The notes beneath the pieces were generated by a model. That model was not told the origin of the DNA. It ran no database searches and saw only the letters and a program-made list of their open reading frames with translations. Positions 1 to 8,778 of a stretch of DNA of 64,000 bases are shown in pieces. Location: positions 186,001-250,000 of the forward strand of contig NC_015730.1 of assembly GCF_000154785.2 (NCBI RefSeq), written 5' to 3'. The position numbers and the translations under genes are program-made. Positions within the stretch are counted from its first letter, which is position 1. Each line of letters opens with the position of its first letter. The stretch comes from Roseobacter litoralis Och 149 (lineage in GTDB: Bacteria > Pseudomonadota > Alphaproteobacteria > Rhodobacterales > Rhodobacteraceae).

Positions 1-382
1 CTTTCTCATTCGCCTCAGAACCGGAGTTGCAATAGTAAACGCGGCTCAGCCCCGGCATCTTTTCGATCAGACGCTCGGCGAACATGGCACCGGGGATGGA
101 GCCTGCGGAGCCTGCGAAATAGTTCAGCTTGATCAACTGGTCCCGCACGGCGTTGGCGATGCGTTCGCGGCCATAGCCGACGTTGACGGTCCAGACCCCA
201 CCCGAGACGGCATCAAGATGCTCTTTGCCCTTCTGGTCCCAAACCTTCATGCCCTTGCCTTCGACGATGATGCGCGGGTCGGTTGTCTCGTAGGGTTTGT
301 GCTGGCTCAGATGGTGCCAGATGTGCGCGCGGTCTGCTTCGACGACGCGGGAGATATCATTTTCATTGAAATTGCCGTCCAT
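1..382 (-). CDS. tpa: Taurine--pyruvate aminotransferase, N-terminal part (cut by window edge)
   Basis: Class III PLP-dependent aminotransferase that moves the amino group of taurine to pyruvate, giving sulfoacetaldehyde and alanine in the cytoplasm. Only about the first 127 residues are in the window; the rest lies beyond base 1. The start MDGNFNENDISRVVEADRAH is preceded on the minus strand by an AAAGGTC ribosome-binding site. The YYCNSGSEANE segment near the window edge is the PLP-phosphate-binding region of class III aminotransferases. The identification as Tpa, rather than another class III enzyme, rests on the divergent tauABC transporter genes and on overall resemblance to roseobacter Tpa. 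Confidence 0.85.
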   Translation of the reverse strand, partial: MDGNFNENDISRVVEADRAHIWHHLSQHKPYETTDPRIIVEGKGMKVWDQKGKEHLDAVSGGVWTVNVGYGRERIANAVRDQLIKLNYFAGSAGSIPGAMFAERLIEKMPGLSRVYYCNSGSEANEK

Positions 383-469
383 GATTAAGACCTTTCGTAT
401 GGTACTTCGTTGTCGTGGGATTCGGTGACGCTGCCACAGCTTAGCAGAAGGTGACAGATTTTTGACCTT

Positions 470-484
470 TGTCAGTAGGTCCAG
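470..484 (-). promoter_or_regulatory. Putative TauR operator facing tpa
   Basis: Read on the minus strand the sequence is CTGGACCTACTGACA, about 90 bases before the tpa start. It resembles the CTGGACYTAA repeats I recall for the MocR-type activator TauR of Rhodobacter capsulatus. It matches the second box at 718-732 at 11 of 15 positions. No tauR gene is in the window. Confidence 0.5.
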
Positions 485-717
485 TTTGCCTGTGAGTATA
501 GTGCCAAAACAGAGGGGTGTTTCTACACAACAGCACAACTTGAGGTTTGATTTCGATGAAATCATGATGTGCTGGGACAGGGGCGGGCATATTCCCGTGG
601 GTAAACTGCCGATTTCAGATGCGCAATTTTTGCAGGTCTGCACCACATAAACACACAGAATGCTGGGGTCTCACATCTAAAGGGTAGATCGCGCAAACAG
701 CGGTGTACTCTCGCTAA

Positions 718-732
718 CTGGACTCATGGACA
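718..732 (+). promoter_or_regulatory. Putative TauR operator facing tauABC
   Basis: CTGGACTCATGGACA contains a TGGAC direct repeat at 8-base spacing. It is oriented toward tauA and is the counterpart of the box at 470-484, so the two divergent units each have one box pointing toward their own first gene. Confidence 0.45.
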
Positions 733-1033
733 GTGCGAAAGTGGTCATTCCACTCTCTTCAAACTACGCCCCACTGTGCGCGGGCCGACAGCGGCGTTGA
801 GCGTCCGCAGTCAAAAACGTTCGTGCCTGTCGGGGCCAAAGTATCAAAGGAGTTCAAATTCCGCGCAGTTTCATCCCAATTGGGTTCTGGCCGCAACAAT
901 TGCCTTGCAGGAGCAGACATTCTGACATTGGATGATGCAGTGTTCGAAAAACAAGACTGGTATAAAACCGGGACGCACGACAAAAAACGCCGATCAAACA
1001 GGATCGGGTAACGATCAACGGGAGACTTAACGA

Positions 1034-2032
1034 ATGATCAAAAAAACAGCATGCGCATTTGTAGCCGGGGCCGTCATGGCACTGAGCGCGCAAACTGCAA
1101 CCGCCGCCGATGGCGAAATCACTGTCGGCTATTTCCTTGAGTGGCCCATGCCATTCCTCGCCGCCAAAGCATCCGGCGCATATGACGAAGCGCTGGGCAT
1201 GACAGTGAACTGGGTGTCTTTCGAAACCGGAACGGCGATGTCTGCGGCGATGGCCTCGGGTGATGTGCAGATTTCAGTGTCGCAAGGTGTGCCGCCTTTC
1301 GTGGTCGCAACCTCGGGCGGACAGGATATTCAGGTGATCGACGTGGCCGTATCCTATTCGGAGAACGACAACTGCGTGGTTGCCGAAGCGCTGGAGATCG
1401 ACAAGGACAGCGCGGGTGAGTTGGCGGGCAAGAAAGTGGCCGTGCCACTTGGTACTGCCGCGCATTATGGCTTCCTGCGTCAGATGGACCATTTCGGCGT
1501 TGATCTGGCCTCCTTGCAGGTGGTCGATATGGCCCCGCCAGAGGGAGCTGCGGCACTCAGCCAGGGCGCGGTTGATTTCGCCTGCGGTTGGGGCGGTGGT
1601 CTTGCGCGCATGAAGGAATACGGCAACGTGCTGTTGACCGGTGCGGAAAAGCAGGAACTGGGCATTCTGGTGTTTGATGTGACATCTGCGCCTGCGTCCT
1701 ACATCGCGGAAAACAGTGAAACCGTGGCGAAATTCGCCGCCGTCACAGCAGCAGCCAATGCGGAGTGGAAGGCAAACGGCAGCGATGAGATGCTGGCCCT
1801 GATCGCGGAGCAGTCCGGCATGGACGTTGAGGCTGCGCGCAGCTCGATTTCCACCTTTGAGTTCCCATCGGTCGAAGAGCAGCTTTCCGAGGCGTGGCTC
1901 GGTGGCAATGCGGCAAACTTCATGAAGGGTGTTGCAGATGTCTTTGTCGAGGCAGGGTCCATCGATTCAGCGCTTGATAGCTATGAGGACGCCGTGAACA
2001 CAGGTCCGTTGTCCGCTGCGGGCAGCATGTAA
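1034..2032 (+). CDS. tauA: Taurine ABC transporter, periplasmic binding protein
   Basis: Substrate-binding protein of 332 residues that captures taurine in the periplasm and delivers it to TauBC. A signal peptide occupies residues 1-25, with an ATA-A cleavage site before DGEITVGYF. The mature part has the NitT/TauT binding-protein fold, with the early EWPMPFLAAKASGAY segment and a later GAVDFACGWGGGL stretch. A GGGAGAC ribosome-binding site precedes the ATG. A strong hairpin follows the stop codon, which suggests tauA is expressed above tauBC, as is usual for binding proteins. The genes downstream and the divergent tpa support taurine as ligand; other sulfonates remain possible. Confidence 0.88.
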   Translation: MIKKTACAFVAGAVMALSAQTATAADGEITVGYFLEWPMPFLAAKASGAYDEALGMTVNWVSFETGTAMSAAMASGDVQISVSQGVPPFVVATSGGQDIQVIDVAVSYSENDNCVVAEALEIDKDSAGELAGKKVAVPLGTAAHYGFLRQMDHFGVDLASLQVVDMAPPEGAAALSQGAVDFACGWGGGLARMKEYGNVLLTGAEKQELGILVFDVTSAPASYIAENSETVAKFAAVTAAANAEWKANGSDEMLALIAEQSGMDVEAARSSISTFEFPSVEEQLSEAWLGGNAANFMKGVADVFVEAGSIDSALDSYEDAVNTGPLSAAGSM

Positions 2033-2040
2033 AATTGTTG

Positions 2041-2071
2041 GAAACGGCGCGGGGCCAACCCGCGCCGTTTC
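2041..2071 (+). terminator. Intercistronic hairpin between tauA and tauB
   Basis: A perfect 13-base-pair stem (GAAACGGCGCGGG and its complement) with a GCCAA loop lies 9 bases after the tauA stop. The T run behind it is short (CTTTT), so it may act as a partial terminator or as an mRNA-stabilising element rather than a full stop. Confidence 0.6.
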
Positions 2072-2143
2072 ACTTTTGGGGCCACAGACAGGTCCGATCC
2101 TGTCCGGCCGGCCGCTCTGACCAGAGGAACAGGTAGGGACACG

Positions 2144-2950
2144 ATGACCGGACTTTCCATAAATAATCTGTCGATGCGTTTTGAATTGCCAAACGGTGAT
2201 CACGTACAGGCGTTGCAGGATGTATCACTGGACCTCAAGGCGGGCGAATTGCTCAGCGTGCTTGGGCCATCGGGCTGCGGCAAGACCACATTGCTGAACA
2301 TCGTCGCGGGCTTTCTGGCCCCGACCTCGGGTGAGTTGATCCTGAACGGCCACCGCATTACCGGGCCGGATGCTGAACGCGGTATGGTGTTCCAGCAAGG
2401 CGCGCTGTTCGAGTGGATGTCGGTGCGCGAGAATGTGGCCTTTGGCCCATCGATGAAGGGCATGCCAAAGATCGACAAGGACAAGACGGTGGACCACCTG
2501 CTGGACGTTGTCGGCTTGCAGGATTTCAAGGAAAAGGCGGTTTACGAGCTGTCAGGCGGGATGCAGCAGCGCGTGGCCCTTGCCCGCTGTCTGGCGAATG
2601 ACCCGGATGTGATCCTGATGGATGAACCGCTTGGCGCGCTGGATGCCTTGACGCGCGAAAAGATGCAAAGCCTTGTGCTGAAGCTCTGGAAAGAGACGGG
2701 CAAGACGATCATTCTCATTACTCACTCGGTGGAAGAGGCGTTGCTGCTGGGCGAGCGTTTGATCGTGATGGCCCCGCGCCCGGGGCGCATTCACAAGGAA
2801 TACCGCCTGCCTTTTGCGGATCTTGGCGTTGATTCCGACCTGCGAGAGGTCAAGAAACACCCCGAATTCGGGCCGCGCCGCGAGGAAATCCTGAACATGA
2901 TCTGGGATATGGAAGAAGAAATTATGGGCAGTTCGGAGGACGCGGCATGA
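2144..2950 (+). CDS. tauB: Taurine ABC transporter, ATPase
   Basis: ATP-binding subunit of 268 residues on the cytoplasmic face of the taurine importer. Visible motifs are Walker A GPSGCGKTT (residues 41-49), the Q-loop FQQGALFEW, the signature LSGGMQQR, Walker B VILMDEP and the switch histidine in LITHS. Length and motifs fit the NitT/TauT ATPase family. The gene starts 111 bases after tauA and overlaps tauC by the four bases ATGA, so tauB and tauC are probably translationally coupled. Confidence 0.9.
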   Translation: MTGLSINNLSMRFELPNGDHVQALQDVSLDLKAGELLSVLGPSGCGKTTLLNIVAGFLAPTSGELILNGHRITGPDAERGMVFQQGALFEWMSVRENVAFGPSMKGMPKIDKDKTVDHLLDVVGLQDFKEKAVYELSGGMQQRVALARCLANDPDVILMDEPLGALDALTREKMQSLVLKLWKETGKTIILITHSVEEALLLGERLIVMAPRPGRIHKEYRLPFADLGVDSDLREVKKHPEFGPRREEILNMIWDMEEEIMGSSEDAA

Positions 2951-4215
2951 TCCCTCTGCTCATTTACATCATCATTTTCACGGCCGCCTTTTTCATCGTC
3001 ACCAAAGTCGTGCAGCGCGCCGGCACCAAGGATTACACCTCGCTTAAAACCGTGACCTTCGGGGACGAAAGTGCCGTGCGGCCCAACCGGGCGGCGGGTG
3101 TTATTTCGATCTTCACGATCTTCCTGCTCTGGGGCATTTTCACCGGATCAAACCTGTTGCCGGGTTTTCTGCATGCGCCGGGGCCTTTTCTGGGCACATC
3201 GACGTTCACCTATACCGCACAGGTCGAAGGGCAGGCCCCGGATGACGCAACCGTCACGGTCGTCGTGCATCCGCGCGAGGTCGACACGGATGCGCCGGAG
3301 GTCGAGCCGGGGGATGGCTTTGCCAAGAACGATTCCGCCGCGATTGCGCAATGGCGCACGGGCCTGATCAATGTCGCCCGTAACGATGATCTGACCAAAC
3401 AGGACGGCGCGCAGGTCATTGCCATCAACGGGGAGAAGATCGCGCCGGGGGAAACTGTGGATGTGGAGGGTGGTTCGGTCACGCTGACGGATAAAGGCAC
3501 GCCCAATTTTGCGCCGACCCGGGGCTGGCAGATGGAGCCGCTTTACCTGCCGTCGCCGGAGGCCGTCTGGGTCCGCTCCATCGAAATCGCCAAAGAGGGT
3601 TTCCGTAATTTTACTTTGGTAGAGCATCTGGGATATTCGCTGTTTCGCGTGGTTGTCGGCTTCATGCTGGGCGCTTTGGTGGGCATTCCGCTGGGCTATG
3701 CCATGGGCCTGTCGGACTGGTTCCGTGGCTGGTTTGACCCGATCGTTGAATTCATGCGACCGGTGCCGCCCTTGGCGCTGATCCCGCTGGTCATCATCTG
3801 GGCGGGCATCGGGGAGTCCGGCAAGATTATCCTGCTTTTCCTCGCTGCCTTATGGATCATGGCGATTGCGGCGCGCTCAGGCGTGTCGGGGGTCAAGATA
3901 TCGAAGGTGCACGCGGCCTATAGTCTGGGGGCCAGCAAATGGCAGATCATGCGATATGTCATCGTGCCCAACTCCCTGCCCGAAATTTTCACCGGCGCGC
4001 GCGTTGCGATGGGTGTTTGTTGGGGCACCGTTGTGGCCGCTGAACTTGTCGCAGCCGAACAGGGGGCGGGGATGATGATCATGACCGCGTCCAAATTCCA
4101 GAATACCGACATCGTGATCATGGGGATTATCCTGATCGGTGTGATCGGCTTTGGCATTGATATGTTGATGCGCTGGGCTGAACGCATCCTTGTGCCGTGG
4201 AAGGGCAAAGGCTGA
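2947..4215 (+). CDS. tauC: Taurine ABC transporter permease with long N-terminal extension
   Basis: Inner-membrane permease of the taurine importer. Residues from about 220 to 422 are a normal TauC-type permease, with several membrane helices and an EAA loop (AAYSLGASKWQIMRYV) that contacts TauB. The first 220 residues are not part of a standard permease of about 260-280 residues. They contain a membrane helix at 2-17, a second at about 49-70, and then some 130 hydrophilic residues with an acidic stretch and a small beta-rich, PDZ-like segment (VIAINGEKIAPGE). That region is probably periplasmic. The reading frame is continuous and overlaps tauB, so the extension is genuinely encoded. A terminator follows. 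Confidence 0.85.
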   Translation: MIPLLIYIIIFTAAFFIVTKVVQRAGTKDYTSLKTVTFGDESAVRPNRAAGVISIFTIFLLWGIFTGSNLLPGFLHAPGPFLGTSTFTYTAQVEGQAPDDATVTVVVHPREVDTDAPEVEPGDGFAKNDSAAIAQWRTGLINVARNDDLTKQDGAQVIAINGEKIAPGETVDVEGGSVTLTDKGTPNFAPTRGWQMEPLYLPSPEAVWVRSIEIAKEGFRNFTLVEHLGYSLFRVVVGFMLGALVGIPLGYAMGLSDWFRGWFDPIVEFMRPVPPLALIPLVIIWAGIGESGKIILLFLAALWIMAIAARSGVSGVKISKVHAAYSLGASKWQIMRYVIVPNSLPEIFTGARVAMGVCWGTVVAAELVAAEQGAGMMIMTASKFQNTDIVIMGIILIGVIGFGIDMLMRWAERILVPWKGKG

Positions 4216-4235
4216 TCCTTGGGGTGTCAGACAAG

Positions 4236-4264
4236 AAAAAACGGGGCCGTATGGGCCCTGTTTT
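4236..4264 (+). terminator. Rho-independent terminator of tauABC
   Basis: An ACGGGGCC stem with complement GGCCCTGT, loop GTATG, is preceded by A residues and followed by TTT. It ends the tauABC unit 21 bases after the tauC stop. Confidence 0.7.
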
Positions 4265-4442
4265 CGCAAAAGTGAATGTGTCGCGCCGGTTTACTGCGAA
4301 AAACGGGTGACTTGCAGGGCAATTTCAGGGCATAGGTACCGGGGCATCGAAAACACAACTGTGTTGGGAGATGGTCAAAGACCTTGTGTGATCATCCCAC
4401 TCAAGACACATGTAAGAAACGATCGCGAAGAGGCAGACACCA

Positions 4443-5495
4443 ATGACATCCGAAACTCCGTTTAGGGAGGCCACGCCGGTGTCGCCTTCGCCGGGCACTT
4501 CTGCGGGCTGGGTCCGTATCCTTGCGCAATACAGAGAACCCAAGCTGGGCAGGTCGATTTTCGAAGTCATCGTGACGCTGGCGCCGTTTGTCGCCATATG
4601 GGCCGTTGCATGGCTGCTGATCCCCGTCAGCTATCTGGCCAGTTTTGCGCTGGCCTGTCTGAACGGTTTGTTTCTTGTCAGACTGTTTTGCATTCAGCAC
4701 GATTGTGGGCATGGCTCTTTCTTTGCGCATCGGGGCCTGAGCGACTGGCTGGGCCGGGCCTTGGGCGTTCTGACGCTGACGCCCTATGACGTCTGGCGCA
4801 AGTCGCATTCCATGCATCACTCGGGTGCCGGCAATCTGGAACGGCGCGGCATTGGCGACGTCATGACGCTGACGGTTGACGAGTATCACGCCCGCAGCGC
4901 TTTGGGCCGTTTGCGGTATCGTGCGTATCGCAACCCGGTTGTGCTGTTTTTGCTCGGGCCGGCCTATGTATTCTATGTGGAAAACCGCCTGCCCTTCGGT
5001 CAGATGGACGGGGGCTGGCGTGTCTGGATCAGCTCTTTGGGCACGACGCTGCTGGCATCTTTGATTGTGGGTGCCATTCTCTGGTTTGGCGGCTTGCTGC
5101 CTGTCCTTCTTATCTTTGTGCCGACAACCATGGTTGCGGCGACTTTGGGTGTGTGGCTGTTTTACGTGCAGCACCAGTTCGAAGAGACCCATTGGGACCA
5201 GCAGGAAGACTGGGACATGTACGATTCAGCGCTGCATGGGTCGTCCCATTACGTGATGCCCAAATGGCTGCAATGGTTCACCGCCAATATCGGCATCCAC
5301 CATGTGCATCATCTCTATAGCCGGATCCCGTTTTATCGCCTGACCGAAGTATTGCGCGATCATCGCGAGTTGGCGCAGGCCCAGAGGCTGAGCATCGCAG
5401 AAAGCTTTGCGAGCGCGCGCCTGCATCTCTGGGACGAGAAGCAGCGCCGCCTGTTGTCATTCTCGGAGGCGCGGCGCGTCTATCAGGCCGCGTAA
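4443..5495 (+). CDS. Membrane fatty acid desaturase (omega-6/delta-12 type)
   Basis: Di-iron integral membrane desaturase of 350 residues that introduces a double bond into acyl lipid chains. All three histidine boxes are visible: HDCGH (86-90), HSMHH (122-126) and HHVHH (286-290). Hydrophobic segments lie at about 41-80 and 185-235, giving the usual four-helix arrangement with the boxes in the cytosol. The box spacing and the HVHHLYSRIP ending fit the DesA/omega-6 group rather than the acyl-CoA delta-9 group. The gene stands alone after the tauABC terminator. Its exact regiospecificity cannot be read from sequence. Confidence 0.8.
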   Translation: MTSETPFREATPVSPSPGTSAGWVRILAQYREPKLGRSIFEVIVTLAPFVAIWAVAWLLIPVSYLASFALACLNGLFLVRLFCIQHDCGHGSFFAHRGLSDWLGRALGVLTLTPYDVWRKSHSMHHSGAGNLERRGIGDVMTLTVDEYHARSALGRLRYRAYRNPVVLFLLGPAYVFYVENRLPFGQMDGGWRVWISSLGTTLLASLIVGAILWFGGLLPVLLIFVPTTMVAATLGVWLFYVQHQFEETHWDQQEDWDMYDSALHGSSHYVMPKWLQWFTANIGIHHVHHLYSRIPFYRLTEVLRDHRELAQAQRLSIAESFASARLHLWDEKQRRLLSFSEARRVYQAA

Positions 5496-5502
5496 CCGCG
5501 CC

Positions 5503-7614
5503 TCAGCCTTTGCGGTGAGGTTTGGCATTCGGGCCTTTGCCTGTTGGTTTGCCCCTTTTGTGCGGCGGAACGAACCGTTTCGACGTATCTGCCGCACGCT
5601 TTTTGGATGCTGCCGGATCTTTCTTGGGTGCCGCTTTTGTATTGGGGCGCGCGGCACCACCATCTTCGCGGTGGGCTTTGTCGCGTGTCACCCGTTCGGC
5701 TTTGGCGCCGTCGCGTGCCTCTTTCGTCCATACAGGTTTGGCCTTGCCGGGCTTGCGATCTGCGGTGTCACCGCCGGTAGTCTTGGGCTTAGGCGTTGCC
5801 CCCGGTTTCATGGGAGAGCGCTCTGTTTTATGTGACTTCGGTGGCTTTTTGCCTTTGGCGGCGGCCGGTTTATACGGCTTGTCCTGAGGTTTTGCCTCAC
5901 GTGCAGGTCGTGCGTCATAGGACGGGCGTGCCTCGCGTGCCGGTTTTGCGGCGCGTTCGGGTCGTGCATCTCGGTCCTCGGGCCGCTTTTTGCGGTACGG
6001 TTTCGCGCCGGGTTTGCCACCACCGGGGCGGTCCTGCCCCAGATCAGGTGCTTGGGCCAGACGTGTCAGGACGATCCCCGCCTCAAGGGTCATGTCCGGC
6101 CCGACGGCAGCAACCAACCCGTCCGCCCGCGACGCCAGCACTTCGACAAAGCTCTGGTCCTGTCGAATGCGGATCGCGCCGATATCGTCCTTGGTCATAT
6201 CGCCCTTGTTGCAGATCATCGGCAAAAGGGTTCGGGGTTCAGCACCTGTGTCGCGCCCGACCGATACGGAAAACCAGACCGAGGGCCCGAAGGTTTTGCG
6301 GGGTCGGTCATCGGGCGTTCCGGCATCCGTCAACTCTTCGGGGGCGGAGCGTTGCGCCTGATAAAAACTGACAACAGCCTGCGCCAACTGCGTCGCAGTA
6401 AAGTCCTGCGCGAGTTGTGCGACAAGCTCTTCGGAGTCTTCTCCCACCGTGGCCGTCCACAGCGGGTCCGACAGCAGCCGCGTTGTATCCTGCGCGTTGA
6501 CTTCGGCAGCGGAGGGCGGCTCGTCCCACTCCGCCTTGAGTTTGGCCGAGCCCAGCAGGCGGTTTGCTTTGCTGCGCAGTTTCGGCGGCACGATCAGGGC
6601 TGAGACACCTTTGCGCCCCGCGCGCCCGGTCCGACCGGAACGGTGCAGGAGCGTGTCGGAATTGCTTGGCAAATCCGCATGGATGACCAGTTCGAGGTTG
6701 GGCAGATCAATGCCGCGCGCGGCCACATCGGTGGCGACGCAGACACGGGCGCGCCCATCGCGCAGTGCCTGCAACGCGTTGCTGCGTTCGGATTGCGTCA
6801 ACTCACCCGAGAGCGCGACGACCGAAAATCCACGGTTGGTAAAGCGCGTGGTCAGCCGCGCAACAGCGGCGCGCGTGTTGCAAAAGACGATGGCGTTCTT
6901 GGCCTCGTAAAAGCGCAGGACGTTGATGATTGCGTTTTCCACATCGCGCGGATGCGTGTTGAGCGCGCGGTACTCAATGTCGGCGTGCTGCCGGTTTTCG
7001 GACACGGTGGCAATGCGCTGCGCGTCACGCTGATAGCTTTCGGCCAGTTTGGCGATGGCCTTGGGCACAGTTGCAGAAAACATCAATGTCCGGCGATCTT
7101 TGGGTGCCTCATCAAGGATGAATTCAAGTTCGTCGCGAAACCCGAGGTCGAGCATCTCATCCGCTTCGTCCAGAACGACAGCGCGCAGGTTTGCAAGCTC
7201 GATATTGCCGCGTTTGATATGGTCACACAGCCGTCCCGGCGTGGCCACAACCACATGCGCGCCACGATCCAGCGCGCGCCGCTCTGTGCGCGTATCCATG
7301 CCGCCCACACAGGAGATCACGACCGCCCCCGCCTTGGCATAGAGCCAGGACAGTTCGCGCGCGACCTGTTGTGCCAGCTCGCGTGTCGGTGCGATGATCA
7401 GCGCCAGCGGGGTGCCCGCGGGGCCAAAGCGTTCCTGATCGTCCAGCAATGTGGGCGCAATCGCCAGCCCGAAGCCGACCGTCTTGCCAGACCCGGTTTG
7501 CGCCGAGACGAGCAAGTCCGCCTGTGCCAGTTCGGGTGCTGTGACGGCTTCCTGAACCGGGGTGAGGGTGTCATAGCCTTGTTCGGCCAGCGCATCTGAA
7601 AGGGTCTTGAGCAC
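5503..7614 (-). CDS. ATP-dependent DEAD-box RNA helicase with basic C-terminal tail
   Basis: RNA helicase of the DeaD/CsdA group, about 703 residues from the GTG start chosen here. Motifs in order: PVQEAV (Q motif region), AQTGSGKT (Walker A), PTRELAQQ, VLDEADEML (DEAD box), SATVP, then the second RecA domain with RGIDLP and HRSGRTGR. A DbpA-type RNA-binding domain follows, and then about 150 residues rich in Lys, Arg, Ala and Pro with repeated ARPAREA-like units. The GTG at 7614 has an AGGA ribosome-binding site at good spacing. An ATG at 7641 would add nine residues and lacks one. It likely remodels structured RNA or ribosome intermediates. The gene is convergent with the desaturase, 7 bases apart. 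Confidence 0.85.
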   Translation of the reverse strand: MLKTLSDALAEQGYDTLTPVQEAVTAPELAQADLLVSAQTGSGKTVGFGLAIAPTLLDDQERFGPAGTPLALIIAPTRELAQQVARELSWLYAKAGAVVISCVGGMDTRTERRALDRGAHVVVATPGRLCDHIKRGNIELANLRAVVLDEADEMLDLGFRDELEFILDEAPKDRRTLMFSATVPKAIAKLAESYQRDAQRIATVSENRQHADIEYRALNTHPRDVENAIINVLRFYEAKNAIVFCNTRAAVARLTTRFTNRGFSVVALSGELTQSERSNALQALRDGRARVCVATDVAARGIDLPNLELVIHADLPSNSDTLLHRSGRTGRAGRKGVSALIVPPKLRSKANRLLGSAKLKAEWDEPPSAAEVNAQDTTRLLSDPLWTATVGEDSEELVAQLAQDFTATQLAQAVVSFYQAQRSAPEELTDAGTPDDRPRKTFGPSVWFSVSVGRDTGAEPRTLLPMICNKGDMTKDDIGAIRIRQDQSFVEVLASRADGLVAAVGPDMTLEAGIVLTRLAQAPDLGQDRPGGGKPGAKPYRKKRPEDRDARPERAAKPAREARPSYDARPAREAKPQDKPYKPAAAKGKKPPKSHKTERSPMKPGATPKPKTTGGDTADRKPGKAKPVWTKEARDGAKAERVTRDKAHREDGGAARPNTKAAPKKDPAASKKRAADTSKRFVPPHKRGKPTGKGPNAKPHRKG

Positions 7615-7833
7615 GAAATATCCTATCGGTAGAGCCACCATCTGTGGCTTCAGTCGGTCGCATTGCGACCTGTTGAGGCGTCGTTATGCCTTTGACGCTC
7701 AAGAGTCGATCACCTTTTCCGATCAGGCCCTCAGGTGTCGCGGGGCAACGACCCTTTGGCGCCGCGCGGGGCGGGCTTGCGCAAGCCGTTTCATTCTGAT
7801 TGCGTGAGCGAAAAGTAACCCAAGGAAACCCAC

Positions 7834-8772
7834 ATGACGACAGAGACCCTGACCACCCATGATGCAGATGATGACCCGCGCAACCGCGACATCCTTATCT
7901 ATATCAACGGGCAGCTTTTGCACCGTGATGCGGCGAAGGTGTCGGTCTATGACGCGGGCTTCATGCTGGGCGATGGGATGTGGGAAGGCATGCGGCTTTA
8001 TGACGGGGTCTGGAGCTTTTTTGACGCGCATATGGATCGGTTTTTTGACAGCTGCACAGCGGTCTCTCTGGATGTGGGGATGGATCGCAGCGGGATCATG
8101 GAGGCGCTCAAGCAGACGGCGAAGGCCAACAATATGGTCACGGATGTGCACTGCCGTTTGATGCTGACGCGGGGCCTCAAGGCGAAACCCTTTCAGCACC
8201 CGTCCCTGAGCCGCACCGGCCCCACGCTGGTCATCATCATGGAACATTCCAAGCCCGCGACCGCCTTGCAGGATCGCGGCATTCGTCTGGCCACCGTGCC
8301 ACAGGTGCGCGGTTTGCCGATGTCGCAGGATGCGAAATACAACAGTCATTCCAAGCTGAACTGCGTCATCGCCTGTTTGCAGGCGGAGCAGGCGGGGGCA
8401 GATGAGGGGCTGATGCTGGACCCGCATGGGTTTGTGAATACCACCAATGCCTGTAATTTCTTTATCGTGCGGCGGGGCGAGGTTTGGACCTCTACCGGCG
8501 ATTACTGCATGAACGGCGTCACCCGGCAGACGGTGATTGATATCTGCCGCGCCGAAGGCATCCCGGTTTTTGAAAAGAACTATTCGCTTTATGAGGCATA
8601 TGGCGCGCAGGAGGCGTTTCTGACCGGGACATTCGGGGCGCAGACTCCGGTTGCGGAAATAGATGGCAAGCCAATCGGGGATGGCACGCGGCCCGTTACG
8701 CAGCGCATTCGCGAGGTGTACAAACAATGGATCGCCAAGGACGTGGCCGAACAGGCCCATCGCTGGACCTGA
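7834..8772 (+). CDS. Class IV PLP aminotransferase (branched-chain/D-amino acid type)
   Basis: PLP-dependent aminotransferase of fold type IV, 312 residues. The YDAGFMLGDGMWEGMRLYDG segment is the characteristic N-terminal region of this class. The catalytic lysine is most likely the first lysine in AKYNSHSKLNC, and FVNTTNACNFF is the PLP-phosphate-binding turn. The family includes branched-chain aminotransferase, D-amino acid transaminase and aminodeoxychorismate lyase, and the substrate cannot be fixed from sequence. AAGGAAA before the ATG serves as ribosome-binding site. A second class IV enzyme lies at 19442-20308; the two are clearly different proteins. Confidence 0.75.
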   Translation: MTTETLTTHDADDDPRNRDILIYINGQLLHRDAAKVSVYDAGFMLGDGMWEGMRLYDGVWSFFDAHMDRFFDSCTAVSLDVGMDRSGIMEALKQTAKANNMVTDVHCRLMLTRGLKAKPFQHPSLSRTGPTLVIIMEHSKPATALQDRGIRLATVPQVRGLPMSQDAKYNSHSKLNCVIACLQAEQAGADEGLMLDPHGFVNTTNACNFFIVRRGEVWTSTGDYCMNGVTRQTVIDICRAEGIPVFEKNYSLYEAYGAQEAFLTGTFGAQTPVAEIDGKPIGDGTRPVTQRIREVYKQWIAKDVAEQAHRWT

Positions 8773-8778
8773 GCGCGC

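Larger units (their letters stand above)
383..1033. promoter_or_regulatory. tpa-tauA divergent control region
   Basis: This 651-base stretch between tpa and tauA holds no gene I can support. Short open frames at 462-650 and 733-1011 have no ribosome-binding site or recognisable product. It contains two oppositely oriented TauR-like boxes, at 470-484 and 718-732. The distal box is about 300 bases before tauA, so a long untranslated leader for tauABC is likely if that box marks the promoter. Confidence 0.5.

Noticed and set aside
733-1011. Open frames before tauA on both strands
   Set aside because: No ribosome-binding site or recognisable protein; the stretch is better explained as a control region and leader.
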